From contig JAUXMZ010000045.1 in the NCBI GenBank assembly GCA_030683105.1, positions 1 to 64,000 on the forward strand: a stretch of 64,000 bases of DNA. The letters run 5' to 3'. This document shows, one piece after another, positions 9,998-20,260 of the stretch. A program made the position numbers and the translations under genes. Source of the DNA: Burkholderiales bacterium. GTDB taxonomy: Bacteria > Pseudomonadota > Gammaproteobacteria > Burkholderiales > SG8-41. How positions within the stretch are numbered: the stretch's first letter is position 1; every line of letters starts with the position of its first letter. The notes under the pieces were generated by a model. The model was not told the origin of the DNA. It saw nothing but the letters and a program-made list of their open reading frames with translations, and did no database searches.

Positions 9998-11413
9998 TCA
10001 GCTCTTCAGTGACACCAGCACTTCGTCCAGCATCTTCTTGGCATCGCCGAACAGCATGCGGTTGTTTTCCTTGTAGAAGAGCGGATTGTCCACACCCGCA
10101 TAGCCGGAGGCCATGCTGCGCTTCATCACGATCGAGGTCTTGGCCTTCCACACTTCGAGCACCGGCATGCCGGCGATCGGGCTGGCCGGGTCGTCCTGGG
10201 CGGCCGGATTGACGATGTCGTTGGCGCCAATCACCATGGCGACATCGGTGGTCGGAAAGTCATCGTTGAGCTCATCCATCTCGAACACGATGTCATAAGG
10301 CACCCTGGCCTCGGCCAGCAGCACGTTCATGTGGCCCGGCATGCGGCCGGCGACCGGATGGATGCCAAAGCGCACGTTCACACCCTTATCGCGCAGGTGC
10401 TTGGTAATCTCAAAGACCGTGTGTTGTGCCTGCGCCACCGCCATGCCGTAGCCCGGCACGATGATCACGTTCTTGGACTCGCGCAGCAGTTCAGCTGTCT
10501 CCGCGGCAAGGATGGGATTGACCTCGCCCGCCGGCTGTGCACCGGCCGCCGCAGGAGCGCTGCCCTCGGCAGTGCCGAATCCGCCCGCGATCACCGCGAT
10601 AAAGTGGCGGTTCATTGCCCGGCACATGATGTAGGAGAGGATGGCGCCGCTCGAGCCCACCAGCGCGCCGGTGACGATCAACAGGTCATTGTTCAGCATG
10701 AAGCCCGTGGCCGCCGCCGCCCATCCGGAGTAGCTGTTGAGCATCGACACCACCACCGGCATGTCGGCGCCGCCGATTGCCATCACCATGTGGATGCCGA
10801 AGAGCAGCGCGATCACCGTCATTACGATCAGCGGAATCATGCCATCGGCCACCGTGTGGGTGTTGATGAAGCGCCAGGCGAAGAAAATCACCAGGAGCAG
10901 GCCAATCAGGTTGAGCCAGTGGCGTCCCGGAAGCAGCATCGGTTTGCCGCTGATCTTGGCGGAGAGCTTGCCGAAAGCAATCACCGAACCGGAGAAAGTC
11001 ACCGCACCGATCAGGATGCCGATATAGATCTCGATTTCGTGGATGGTCTTCTCGGCGCCCTTGAACATCCCCGCCGCCGCCGGATCGATGTAATTGGCGA
11101 AGCCGACCAGCACGGCAGCAAGACCGACCAGGCTGTGCATCAGCGCAACCAGTTCGGGCATCTGCGTCATTTTCACGACGCGCGCCGCATACAGACCGAC
11201 GCTGCCGCCCACCACCATCGCTCCGATGATCCAGGCGTAACCGGTCGCGGTGACCTGGGGCCCGAACACCGTCGCCAGCACGGCCAGCGTCATGCCTATC
11301 ATGCCGTAGAGGTTGCCGCGGCGCGAGGTCTCCGGATTGGAGAGGCCGCCGAGGCTGAGGATGAACAGTATGGTTGCTCCGATATAGGAGGCCGTTGCCA
11401 GAGTTGCAGACAT
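9998..11413 (-). CDS. pntB: NAD(P) transhydrogenase subunit beta
   Basis: Full-length PntB-like; [57 protein letters not shown]. Confidence 0.97.
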   Translation of the reverse strand: MSATLATASYIGATILFILSLGGLSNPETSRRGNLYGMIGMTLAVLATVFGPQVTATGYAWIIGAMVVGGSVGLYAARVVKMTQMPELVALMHSLVGLAAVLVGFANYIDPAAAGMFKGAEKTIHEIEIYIGILIGAVTFSGSVIAFGKLSAKISGKPMLLPGRHWLNLIGLLLVIFFAWRFINTHTVADGMIPLIVMTVIALLFGIHMVMAIGGADMPVVVSMLNSYSGWAAAATGFMLNNDLLIVTGALVGSSGAILSYIMCRAMNRHFIAVIAGGFGTAEGSAPAAAGAQPAGEVNPILAAETAELLRESKNVIIVPGYGMAVAQAQHTVFEITKHLRDKGVNVRFGIHPVAGRMPGHMNVLLAEARVPYDIVFEMDELNDDFPTTDVAMVIGANDIVNPAAQDDPASPIAGMPVLEVWKAKTSIVMKRSMASGYAGVDNPLFYKENNRMLFGDAKKMLDEVLVSLKS

Positions 11414-11425
11414 TTATCGTCTCCC

Positions 11426-13012
11426 TTATTTGCGGAACATCTGCAGCATGCGCTGGGTCACAGCGAAGCCGCCGAACATGTTGATCGAAGTCAGCGCGAC
11501 GGCCAGGACCGCCAGCCCGATGATCCAGGCCTCGGGCCGGTCACCGCCGCCACCCATCAGCGGCGGCGCCACCTGCACCAGCGCGCCGATGGCGATGATG
11601 CTGCTGATCGCATTGGTGACGCTCATCAGCGGCGTGTGCAGGGCGGGCGTGACATTCCACACCACCATGTAGCCCACGAAGCAGGCCAGCACGAATACCG
11701 TGAAGTGGCCGAGGAAGACCGCCGGCGCGTTGGCGCCGATGAACCAGAACGCCGCCGCGGCCACCGCGAACATGATTACCATCGATTTGGCCGAACTCGG
11801 CGCACCGGCCCCGCCGTGGCCATGGCCCTTCTTGGCCGCGGGCACAGTTGCCGCCGGCTTGGCCGGCGGGGCCGGCAGTTTGAGGGGCGGCGGCGGCCAG
11901 GTAATGTTGCCCTCCTTGATGACCGTCAGGCCGCGGATGGCGTCGTCGTCCATATTGACGTTGATGATGCCGTCCTTGGTCTTGCACAGTTCCTCCGAAA
12001 TACGGAACAGGTTGGTCGCATACATCGTCGAGGACTGCTTCGCCAGCCGGCTGGGAAGGTCGGTGTAGCCGATGATGGTCACGCCGTGCTTGACCACCAC
12101 CTGGCCCTGCTCGGTGAGTTCGCAGTTGCCGCCTCGTTCCGCGGCCAGGTCGACGATGACGCTGCCCGGCTTCATCGACTTCACCATGTCGGCGGTGATC
12201 AGCTTCGGCGCGGGTTTGCCCGGAATAAGCGCTGTGGTGATGATGATGTCGACTTCCTTGGCCTGCTTGGCGTACATCTCGCGCTGGGCCTGCTGGAAGC
12301 CCTCGCTCATCACCTTGGCATAGCCGCCGCCGCCGGACCCTTCTTCCTCATAATCGACCTTCACGAATTCGCCGCCCATCGATACGACCTGGTCGGCCAC
12401 TTCGGCACGGGTGTCGTTGGCGCGCACGATGGCGCCCAGGCCGACGGCGGTGCCGATCGCAGCCAGGCCGGCCACGCCCGCGCCGGCGATGAAAACCTTG
12501 GCCGGCGGAATCTTGCCCGCGGCTGTGATCTGACCGTTGAAAAAGCGGCCGAAGGCGTTGGCGGCCTCGATGACGGCACGGTAGCCGACGATGCCGGCCA
12601 TGGAGGTCAACGCGTCCATCTTCTGGGCGCGGCTCAGCATGCGCGGCAGCGAGTCAATGGCCAGCACGGTGACCTTGCGCGCAGCGAGCTGCTGCATTAG
12701 GTCGGGGTTCTGCGCCGGCCAGACGAAGCTGATCAGGGTCTGGCCTTCGTGCATCAGGCCGACTTCTTCAGCGGACGGGGCGAGGACCTTGAAGACAATA
12801 TCGGACGCGGACCACAGTTTTTCCGCGGTATCGGCGATCTCGGCGCCCGCGGCGCGATAAGTATCGTCGCTGCAATTCGCCGCATCTCCGGCACCGGACT
12901 GCACGGTGACCTTGAAACCCAGCTTGATGAGCTTCTCGACGGCTTCCGGTACGGTGGCAACGCGTTTTTCTCCCGCTGCCGTCTCTTTTGGCACTCCAAT
13001 GACCTGAGGCAT
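11426..13012 (-). CDS. pntA: NAD(P) transhydrogenase subunit alpha (fused alpha1/alpha2)
   Basis: [28 protein letters not shown]... [25 protein letters not shown] linker then TM segment. Confidence 0.96.
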   Translation of the reverse strand: MPQVIGVPKETAAGEKRVATVPEAVEKLIKLGFKVTVQSGAGDAANCSDDTYRAAGAEIADTAEKLWSASDIVFKVLAPSAEEVGLMHEGQTLISFVWPAQNPDLMQQLAARKVTVLAIDSLPRMLSRAQKMDALTSMAGIVGYRAVIEAANAFGRFFNGQITAAGKIPPAKVFIAGAGVAGLAAIGTAVGLGAIVRANDTRAEVADQVVSMGGEFVKVDYEEEGSGGGGYAKVMSEGFQQAQREMYAKQAKEVDIIITTALIPGKPAPKLITADMVKSMKPGSVIVDLAAERGGNCELTEQGQVVVKHGVTIIGYTDLPSRLAKQSSTMYATNLFRISEELCKTKDGIINVNMDDDAIRGLTVIKEGNITWPPPPLKLPAPPAKPAATVPAAKKGHGHGGAGAPSSAKSMVIMFAVAAAAFWFIGANAPAVFLGHFTVFVLACFVGYMVVWNVTPALHTPLMSVTNAISSIIAIGALVQVAPPLMGGGGDRPEAWIIGLAVLAVALTSINMFGGFAVTQRMLQMFRK

Positions 13013-13052
13013 GAGTTCCCCTTCGTTATTGATACAGAATGTTTACCGTCGG

Positions 13053-13220
13053 TTAAACCAGGGCAGCCGCGACGTAATGCCCGTCGGAAATACTCGCGCC
13101 GGCGCCGGATGAAATTAGTGCAGTGTGGTGTCCTGCCGGGGTAAGTGCGGTTGCTGTCTGCGGCGATGCTGCATGCCGCGTTTCATGAGGATGCGTGTCA
13201 GCCGGAATGCCGAACTTCAT
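13053..13220 (-). pseudogene. Remnant of a second PntA/AlaDH-type N-terminal domain (55 aa)
   Basis: MKFGIPADTHPHETRHAASPQTATALTPAGHHTALISSGAGASISDGHYVAAALV* aligns to the N-terminus of the intact PntA in this window ([53 protein letters not shown]). Confidence 0.7.
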
Positions 13221-13331
13221 TGCGTGTACTCTCTCTCTTGAGCCGAACAGTGGCGGCGCAAACTGGGAGCGATTATAAGGGATAACAAAGCTCAACCTTT
13301 GACCTTGATCAATTTTTCGGCCGATACCACC

Positions 13332-13550
13332 CAGGAGTTTGCCGGACCTGGCCCCGACAAACTCCTGAAATGAAAAACCCAAAAGGCGAGTCGAAAAGAA
13401 TGCCATGCAAGTGATGTTTGATCCGGCGAGCGTGGAGTTTCGATACGTAAAATCCTTTTATTGAACAGCCTGTAGCCAAAGCATCGATTGACAGTGATCC
13501 ATTAGCGCTACGCGTTCCGGCGAATGGAGCCAGGCCCGACAGGCTGCGGC
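13332..13550 (+). repeat. Dispersed structured repeat family E, copy 1
   Basis: Hairpin caggagtttgccgg...gacaaactcctg, then ATGAAAA...CCATGCAAGTGA, then cagcctgt...gctacgcg..ccgg.gaatg..gcc...cgacaggctg; shared with copy 3 at 29.4 kb. Confidence 0.8.
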
Positions 13551-14449
13551 CGCTGGATTCCGGATAATTCCTCGAACAGCAGCCCCAGCGCGGCGTTATC
13601 GAGACCGCCGCGCCCGGTGTTGCACAACGCGGCAAACATTTGCGCGCCCAGCGCCGTGACCGGCATGAACGCGCCGGTGTCGCGGCCCGCGCTTAACGCG
13701 AGCTTGATGTCCTTGAGCATCAGCTCGGCGCGGAAACCGGGGGCGAGCGTGCCATCGAGCAGGCGCTTGCCCTGGTTCTGCAACACGAAGCTCTGCGCCG
13801 AACCGCCGAGCAGCGCCTCGCGTACCTTGTGAGGATCGATGCCCATTTTTCCAGCCAGTGCAAAGGCTTCCGATATCGCCATCAACGTGCCGACGATCGC
13901 CATCTGGTTGCACGATTTGCACGCCTGTCCGGCGCCGCTCGCGCCGACGTGGGTGAACGTCTTGCCCATGGCCTGGAACAACGGCATGCAGCGTTCGACG
14001 ACCGCTGCCTCGCCGCCTATCATGCAAGACAGCGCACCATCCTGCGCGCCCTTGGGGCCGCCGCTCACCGGCGAATCGAGCATGTGCGCGCCGCGCTGTT
14101 GGAGGCGCGCCGCGAATTCAACCGTGGCCGTCGCCGATATCGTGCTGCAGTCGATAACGACCGCATCTTTGCGCAGGCCCTGGATCGCGCCGTGCTCACC
14201 GAACAACACGCGCTCGACATCAGGCGTATCAGGCAGGCATAACAGCAATACTTCCGATGCGCTTGCCACACCTTCAGGTGAACCGCCATCATGCGCACCT
14301 TCGCGCACGAGTTCCTCGACCTTGCCGCGGCTGCGGTTATGCACCGTCACTTTGAATCCCGCCTTGATGAGATTGCGCGCCATGGCCGCGCCCATCACGC
14401 CCAGGCCGATAAAACCCACCGGCGCGCCCTTCGCTATCGCTGCAGTCAT
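13508..14449 (-). CDS. NAD-binding 2-hydroxy-3-oxopropionate reductase / 3-hydroxyisobutyrate dehydrogenase family
   Basis: VGFIGLGVMGAAMARNLIKAGFKVTVHNRSRGKVEEL; DSPVSGGPKGAQDGALS; GQACKSCNQ. Confidence 0.92.
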   Translation of the reverse strand: MTAAIAKGAPVGFIGLGVMGAAMARNLIKAGFKVTVHNRSRGKVEELVREGAHDGGSPEGVASASEVLLLCLPDTPDVERVLFGEHGAIQGLRKDAVVIDCSTISATATVEFAARLQQRGAHMLDSPVSGGPKGAQDGALSCMIGGEAAVVERCMPLFQAMGKTFTHVGASGAGQACKSCNQMAIVGTLMAISEAFALAGKMGIDPHKVREALLGGSAQSFVLQNQGKRLLDGTLAPGFRAELMLKDIKLALSAGRDTGAFMPVTALGAQMFAALCNTGRGGLDNAALGLLFEELSGIQRPQPVGPGSIRRNA

Positions 14450-14484
14450 GTTCACTCCCCAGATCCCCTCAACAAGCTGAAACA

Positions 14485-14603
14485 AAATTTAGCCGCCGAT
14501 GAACGCCGATTAACGCCGATAAATACCAACGAACAAACCAAGACAGGCGGCGCAAAAGTAATCAGATAATGGTTTTGATTGTATCTGCGTTCATCGGCGG
14601 TTT
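14485..14603. repeat. Short-period inverted array (10-nt unit CGCCGATNAA), family C-like
   Basis: CCGCCGATGAA CGCCGATTAA CGCCGATAAA ... GCGTTCATCGGCGG between convergently spaced minus genes. Confidence 0.75.
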
Positions 14604-14604
14604 C

Positions 14605-15390
14605 TCATGCTTTCAGTGAACGCAGGAACGTCGTGCGTTCGCGCCCGCCGGCCATCATGAACGCGACATCCGAGCCGCTGAGGATGAAGCGCGCGCCCAT
14701 GCCGATGAATTTTTGCATCAGCTTGTGATCATAGACGCCGCCTATCCCCGGATATTTCCCGTGCTTGCGACATGCGGCCACCGTCGCGGCGCACGCCGCC
14801 TCTGCCTTGGCGCCGGCAAAATCTCCCGGCACGCCCATTTCCGCGCACAGATCGTTAAAGCCGATCAGCAGCACGTCCACACCCGGCACGGCAGCGATGG
14901 CCTCGGCATTTTCGATCGCCGCCGGTGTTTCCAGCATCACCACCACCAGCGTCTCCTCATTGACCATGCGCATGGCCTCTCCCGTAGGCAGGGTCTTGAA
15001 ACCCAGTTGTGGCTGCGCGCCGGCGATGGAGCGATGGCCGACCGGCGGATATTTGCAATAAGCCACAACCCGTTCAGCCTCAGCTACGGTATCCACGTGC
15101 GGCACGACGATGCCCTGCGCACCGGCGTCGAGCAGCCGTGTCGCGTGATAATGCTCCTTGCCCGGTACACGCACGATGGGCGCGATGCCCGCGCCCAGCG
15201 CCGCCATCGAAATCTGCGCCGCGGTATCCACACTCATGGAATTGTGCTCCATGTCGATAAACAGCCAGTCGAAATCGCAGGTTTTGGCTATGGTCGCGAT
15301 GTCCACGGTGCGCGCCTGGCGCAGGCCCATGCCGAGTGACAGTTCGCCTGCGGCCAGACGGCGTTTGGCTGTGTTTTGAACGATGCTCAT
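14605..15390 (-). CDS. HpcH/HpaI aldolase/citrate lyase family protein
   Basis: DFDWLFIDMEHNSMSVDTAAQISMAALGAGIAPIVRVPGKEHYHATRLLDAGAQGIVVPHVDT. Confidence 0.93.
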   Translation of the reverse strand: MSIVQNTAKRRLAAGELSLGMGLRQARTVDIATIAKTCDFDWLFIDMEHNSMSVDTAAQISMAALGAGIAPIVRVPGKEHYHATRLLDAGAQGIVVPHVDTVAEAERVVAYCKYPPVGHRSIAGAQPQLGFKTLPTGEAMRMVNEETLVVVMLETPAAIENAEAIAAVPGVDVLLIGFNDLCAEMGVPGDFAGAKAEAACAATVAACRKHGKYPGIGGVYDHKLMQKFIGMGARFILSGSDVAFMMAGGRERTTFLRSLKA

Positions 15391-15557
15391 CGATGCTCCC
15401 TGGTGGTGGTGTGATAGTGAGGTGATGCCGCATTCGGCCCCGATCCCGCCCGCGGCCACGGCATCGAGTATAGCCCTGTGCCCGGCTTTCGTTAAAACCC
15501 GGCAGCGCGCGAACTGAAGCGGGCGGTCGGCGCCGCGGCCACCCGTTATAATGCGTC

Positions 15558-17309
15558 ATGCCTGCCATTCATGTCCTCCCCGACCTGCTCATCAACCAGA
15601 TCGCCGCCGGCGAAGTGGTCGAGCGCCCCGCGGCGGCGCTCAAGGAGTTGCTCGAAAACAGTCTCGATGCCGGTGCGAGCGACATCACGGTCCAGCTCGA
15701 AGCCGGCGGCACCCAACTCATCAGGATTACCGACGACGGCAGCGGCATGGCCCGCGACGATCTGCCGCTGGCACTGGCGCGCCACGCCACCAGCAAGATC
15801 GCCACGCTGGACGACCTGGAGCGCGTGGCGAGCCTGGGTTTTCGCGGTGAAGCGCTGGCGAGCATCGCCGCTGTCTCCAGCCTGACGCTGGCAAGCCGCC
15901 GCGCCGAAGAGCGCCACGCGTGGAGCGTGTCGGTAAGCGGCCACGATGTTTCGGCCATCACCCCCGCCGCCCTAGTCGCCGGCACCAGCATCGAAGTCCG
16001 CAACCTGTATTACAACACGCCGGCACGGCGCAAATTCCTGAAATCTGAAGCCACGGAATACGCGCACTGCGATGACGTATTCAAGCGAGTCGCGCTGTCG
16101 CGCTGCGACACCCGCTTCACGCTGCAGCACAACGGGAGGGCGCGCTGGCAGCTCAAGGCGCAGCCGCTCGTTGAACGCATTGCGGCGCTGCTCGGCGAGG
16201 AATTCCGTTCAAACGCGGTGGCGCTCGACGAAGCCGTCGCGGGACTGCGGCTGTATGGTTGTGCGGCACGGCCCACGCACTCGCGTGCCACCCGCGATGC
16301 TCAGTACGTATTCGTCAACGGCCGTTTCGTGCGCGACAAGCTGCTCGCCCACGCCATACGCCAGGCCTACCAGGACATGCTGCATCACCAGCGCCATCCG
16401 GCGTTCGTGCTGTTCCTGGAAATCGATCCGGCGCAGGTCGACGTCAACGTGCATCCGACCAAGAGCGAAGTGCGCTTCCGCGATGCGCGCGCCGTCCATC
16501 AATTCGTGTTTCACGCGCTCAACAAGGCGCTGTCGCTGGCCGCGGGCGGCGAAGTTCAGTCAGGCGCGGACTTTGCAACCGCACCGCGCGCTCAACCGCA
16601 GCCCGCTGCATGGTCTCACCAGGGCAGCATGGCGCTGGGTGTCGCGCAGCCGGCGGGATTTTACGACACCCTGTTCGGCGCGCAGGCCGTGAAGGAGAGG
16701 CACGATGCCGCAACGGAACAGCACACCCCGCCGCTCGGTTTTGCGCTTGCGCAACTCTCGGGCATCTACATTCTGTCTCAAAACGAGCACGGCCTGATCA
16801 TCGTCGACATGCACGCCGCGCACGAGCGCATCATGTACGAGAAGCTCAAACAGGCGCTCGATCAGCGTGAAATACCGATGCAGCCGCTGCTGGTGCCGGC
16901 GGCATTTTCCGCCGCCCCGCTCGACGTAGCGACGGCCGAAGAGAATCCTGACCTGCTGCGCCAGATCGGCTTTGATATTGCGCCGGCCTCGCCGACCTCG
17001 CTGGTGGTGCGCGCCATACCCGCCATGCTGGTCCATGCCGATGCCGGCGAACTCGCGCGCGACGTGCTCGCGGAAGTGCGCGAATTCGGCGCGAGCCGCG
17101 TGCTCACCGAGCGCCGCAACGAACTGCTGGGCACCATGGCCTGCCACGCCGCGGTTCGCGCCAACCGTAAACTGAGCGTGATGGAAATGAATGCACTGCT
17201 GCGCGAAATGGAAGCCACCGACCGCTCGGGCCAGTGCAATCACGGCCGGCCGACCTGGCACCAGATCACGATCGCCGAGCTGGACAAGCTGTTTATGAGA
17301 GGCAAGTAA
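15558..17309 (+). CDS. mutL: DNA mismatch repair protein MutL
   Basis: IHVLPDLLINQIAAGEVVERPAAALKELLENSLDAGA. Confidence 0.97.
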   Translation: MPAIHVLPDLLINQIAAGEVVERPAAALKELLENSLDAGASDITVQLEAGGTQLIRITDDGSGMARDDLPLALARHATSKIATLDDLERVASLGFRGEALASIAAVSSLTLASRRAEERHAWSVSVSGHDVSAITPAALVAGTSIEVRNLYYNTPARRKFLKSEATEYAHCDDVFKRVALSRCDTRFTLQHNGRARWQLKAQPLVERIAALLGEEFRSNAVALDEAVAGLRLYGCAARPTHSRATRDAQYVFVNGRFVRDKLLAHAIRQAYQDMLHHQRHPAFVLFLEIDPAQVDVNVHPTKSEVRFRDARAVHQFVFHALNKALSLAAGGEVQSGADFATAPRAQPQPAAWSHQGSMALGVAQPAGFYDTLFGAQAVKERHDAATEQHTPPLGFALAQLSGIYILSQNEHGLIIVDMHAAHERIMYEKLKQALDQREIPMQPLLVPAAFSAAPLDVATAEENPDLLRQIGFDIAPASPTSLVVRAIPAMLVHADAGELARDVLAEVREFGASRVLTERRNELLGTMACHAAVRANRKLSVMEMNALLREMEATDRSGQCNHGRPTWHQITIAELDKLFMRGK

Positions 17310-17391
17310 GGAGTAAGGGGTGAGGAGTAAGGAGAAAAAGCAAGATGCGCAAAGCGGGGGTACTCCTCACTCCTCACTCCTCACGTCTCAC
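17308..17391. repeat. Heptamer inverted array at mutL/miaA junction
   Basis: AAGGAGT AAGGGGT GAGGAGT AAGGAGA ... ACTCCTC ACTCCTC ACTCCTC ACGTCTC. Confidence 0.85.
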
Positions 17392-18345
17392 CCGAAGTGG
17401 CCTCCGGCCATTTTGCTGATGGGCCCGACGGCCAGCGGCAAGACCGCGGTGGCGGCGGCCATCATCGCCAAACTGCCGTGCGAAATCATCAGCGTCGACT
17501 CGGCCCAGGTCTACAAGCACATGAATATCGGCACCGCCAAGCCCGATGCCGAGTTCCTCGCGCGCGTGCCCCACCATCTGATCGATGTGATCGAGCCGCA
17601 CGAGTCGTATTCCGCCGCGCGGTTCCGTGACGATGCCCTGATCCTGATGCGCGAGATCACCGAGCGCGGCAATATCCCGTTGCTGGCAGGCGGGACCATG
17701 CTTTATTTCCAGGCACTGGTTGAAGGTTTGAGCGACCTGCCCGAAGCCGACCCTGCCATCCGTATCATCATCGATACCATGGCCGAGACGTCCGGCTGGC
17801 CGGCGCTGCATACCGAACTCGCGCGTATCGATCCCGAGACCGCGGCCAAACTCAAGCCCAACGACGGGCAGCGCATCCAGCGCGCGCTCGAGGTCTACTA
17901 CCTGACCAACAAACCGATGTCCGACTTCCACAAGCAGCCCAAGTACGTGTATTTCCCGTATACGCCGATCAAGGTGGCGCTGGTGCCGGGCGACCGAGCC
18001 GTGCTGCATGAACGCATCGCCCAGCGCTTCGAGGACATGCTGGAACTGGGACTGATCAGCGAGTTGCGCACACTGCGCGAGCAATATGGACTGGAACTCA
18101 CCCTGCCGTCGATGCGCTGCGTGGGCTACCGCCAGGTGTGGCAGTATCTTGACGGCGAGTTCGGGCTCGCGGCGCTGCGCGAAAAAGGCATCGCCGCCAC
18201 GCGCCAGCTCGCGAAACGTCAGCTCACCTGGCTGCGCTCGATGCAGGATGTCACCGAGTTCGATTGCCTGGCTGAAGATGTAGACGACCAGGTGGTGAGT
18301 TTCCTGCGGAGCCGGCTGGAACCGGAGTCCGCCGCTCAGAAATAA
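17320..18345 (+). CDS. miaA: tRNA dimethylallyltransferase
   Basis: PPAILLMGPTASGKTAVAAAIIAKLPCEIISVDSAQVYKHMNIGTAKP; GTG start lies inside the repeat array, so the exact N-terminus is uncertain. Confidence 0.95.
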   Translation: MRSKEKKQDAQSGGTPHSSLLTSHPKWPPAILLMGPTASGKTAVAAAIIAKLPCEIISVDSAQVYKHMNIGTAKPDAEFLARVPHHLIDVIEPHESYSAARFRDDALILMREITERGNIPLLAGGTMLYFQALVEGLSDLPEADPAIRIIIDTMAETSGWPALHTELARIDPETAAKLKPNDGQRIQRALEVYYLTNKPMSDFHKQPKYVYFPYTPIKVALVPGDRAVLHERIAQRFEDMLELGLISELRTLREQYGLELTLPSMRCVGYRQVWQYLDGEFGLAALREKGIAATRQLAKRQLTWLRSMQDVTEFDCLAEDVDDQVVSFLRSRLEPESAAQK

Positions 18346-18384
18346 TGTATGATATTGTTTTTATTGATTATATTAAGGTGTCTT

Positions 18385-18717
18385 ATGCTCATCACTTTTC
18401 AAACCAAAGCCTGGAGCCATGTCACCCTGTTTGGCGAGGTGGCGCAAACGCTGCTCAAAATGATGGGACACAGCGGCACCGTGCCTGGAGCCGTGCTGGC
18501 CGACGATGTTGCAGCGGCACTGGAGCGCCTGCAACAGGCGCTGGCGGCAGCCGAGCCCGCTGAACAACGTCCGGCGCGCACGCCGCAGGAAGAAGACGAC
18601 GATGCAACTCCGCCGGTCGGCCTGCGGCTGCGCGCCTATCCGCTGATTCAGCTGCTGTCCGCCGCCGCGCAGCAGCGCTGCGACGTGATGTGGGAAGAAG
18701 GCACGCCCACGCTGTAA
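18385..18717 (+). CDS. DUF1840-like small protein
   Basis: MLITFQTKAWSHVTLFGEVAQTLLKMMGHSGTVPGAVLADDVAAALERLQQAL; start set at internal Met. Confidence 0.75.
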   Translation: MLITFQTKAWSHVTLFGEVAQTLLKMMGHSGTVPGAVLADDVAAALERLQQALAAAEPAEQRPARTPQEEDDDATPPVGLRLRAYPLIQLLSAAAQQRCDVMWEEGTPTL

Positions 18718-18735
18718 CTGCGGGCTGCCCGTTTG

Positions 18736-19227
18736 TCATTTTTGCCTGGCCGGCCGCTTCTTTTTGACGGCTGCCGGTGCGCCGCGCACCAGCATCACCG
18801 GCACCCCGGACAGCCTCACCACGGCCTCGGCATCGCTCCCCAGCAGCGCATGGCTGATTCCCCTGCGGCCGTGCGTGCCCATGACGATCAGGTCCGCGCG
18901 CCACTTGCGCGCTTCCTTGATGATGAGATCCGCGACGCGGCCGCTCAAATTCCTGAATATCACCGCCTCGGACTTCACGCCGCTTCTGTCCGCCAGCGTC
19001 TTCGCGCTGTTCAGCGCTTTTGCCCCGCTTGCTTCCAGCATATCCAGGATATCGGCGGCGCCGCCCCCGTCCATGCCGGCGCTCTGGATGACGCTCCACT
19101 GGTCGACTACGTGCATCAGCCTGATCCTGGCATGCTGATCTTTCGCCAGGCGCACCGCCTCCTGCAACCCGCGTGTGGAAGTATGGCTGCCATCGACGGG
19201 AACGAGAATTTTTCTGTAGATGGGCAT
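18736..19227 (-). CDS. Universal stress protein family
   Basis: YRKILVPVDGSHTSTRGLQEAVRLA...DLIVMGTHGRRGISHALLGSDAEAVVRLSGVPVMLVR. Confidence 0.93.
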   Translation of the reverse strand: MPIYRKILVPVDGSHTSTRGLQEAVRLAKDQHARIRLMHVVDQWSVIQSAGMDGGGAADILDMLEASGAKALNSAKTLADRSGVKSEAVIFRNLSGRVADLIIKEARKWRADLIVMGTHGRRGISHALLGSDAEAVVRLSGVPVMLVRGAPAAVKKKRPARQK

Positions 19228-19285
19228 GACTGACTCCTTTTCTACCGACGCTCAAATACGGCAGCGCGAATCATATTGAACAGGC

Positions 19286-19361
19286 AGCAGCCTGTCGGAC
19301 TTGGTTCCATATAGTGCATCTCGTTTAAGGAATTTGTCGACTTCAAATTTGACAAATTCCT
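19286..19361 (-). repeat. Dispersed structured repeat family E, copy 2 (internally deleted, minus orientation)
   Basis: Perfect 11-bp hairpin AGGAATTTGTC/GACAAATTCCT plus AGCAGCCTGTCGGACTT, an exact 17-nt reverse complement of 29639-29655. Confidence 0.7.
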
Positions 19362-19362
19362 G

Positions 19363-20226
19363 TCAACGCAAATATTCGCGCTGCCATTTCTTGAAATTTT
19401 CGCCATTGACCAGACGGTCCATGTCCTGCGCCGAGGCTATCTTCGACTTGAGGTCGGCCGGCGCGCCACCGTTGAATAAATGACTGTAGGTCTCGTGCAG
19501 CGCCTTGACCGCGGCGGCTACCGGCTGATGGCCCTGCAGCACGATGCGCGCGCCGCATGCCGCCAAGTCTTCGCGCCGGATCGAGGCCGGGGCGGAACCG
19601 ACGATGACCGGCAGTTTCGCCGCGTCATGCACCGCTTTCACCTGGTCGACCGACTCCACGCCGATGATGAATATCGCATCCACGCCGGTCGCGGCATAGG
19701 CCTTGACGCGTGCTACCGTGCGCGCGGTGTCTTCGACTTTGAGTGCTGCAGTGCGCCCAGCGATGACCAGCGAAGGATCGCGCCGCGCCGCCACCGCCGC
19801 CCTGAGCTTGCCGACCATTTCCTCGGTAGATATGAGCTCGTCCTTGCCCTCGGGCTGACCGTAGCGAATCGGCAACGCCGTGTCTTCGATGCTCATGCAA
19901 GATACACCGGCATGCTCCAGTTCCTCTATGGTGCGCATGACATTCAGCGCGTTGCCATAGCCGTGGTCGGCGTCGACGATCAAAGACAGCGTGCTGGCGC
20001 GCGTGATGCGCCGGATCTGCTCGGCGAACTCGGTCAGCGTCAGCACGATGAGATCGGGCGCGGCAAGCGTGGTGTTGGATGCGACCGACCCGGCAAGAAT
20101 GCCGATCTGGTAGCCCACCGCCTCGGCCACGCGCGCCGACAGCGGGTCGTAAACACTTGCCGGCGACAGGCATTGCGTGCCTTTGAGAATCTGGCGCAGA
20201 TGGTTGCGCCGCTCGGTGTGATTCAT
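19363..20226 (-). CDS. Isocitrate lyase/PEP mutase superfamily (oxaloacetate decarboxylase-like)
   Basis: CLSPASVYDPLSARVAEAVGYQIGILAGSVASNTTLAAPDLIVLTLTEFAEQIRRI; IVDADHGYGNALNVMRTIEELEHAGVSCMSIED. Confidence 0.88.
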   Translation of the reverse strand: MNHTERRNHLRQILKGTQCLSPASVYDPLSARVAEAVGYQIGILAGSVASNTTLAAPDLIVLTLTEFAEQIRRITRASTLSLIVDADHGYGNALNVMRTIEELEHAGVSCMSIEDTALPIRYGQPEGKDELISTEEMVGKLRAAVAARRDPSLVIAGRTAALKVEDTARTVARVKAYAATGVDAIFIIGVESVDQVKAVHDAAKLPVIVGSAPASIRREDLAACGARIVLQGHQPVAAAVKALHETYSHLFNGGAPADLKSKIASAQDMDRLVNGENFKKWQREYLR

Positions 20227-20260
20227 GACATCTCCAGCGGTTTAATATGTAGCTGCGCGC

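Noticed and set aside
10331-12700. 789-aa plus-strand ORF opposite pntBA
   Set aside because: Antisense shadow of strongly coding pntB/pntA; H/R/D-rich composition typical of high-GC antisense frames.
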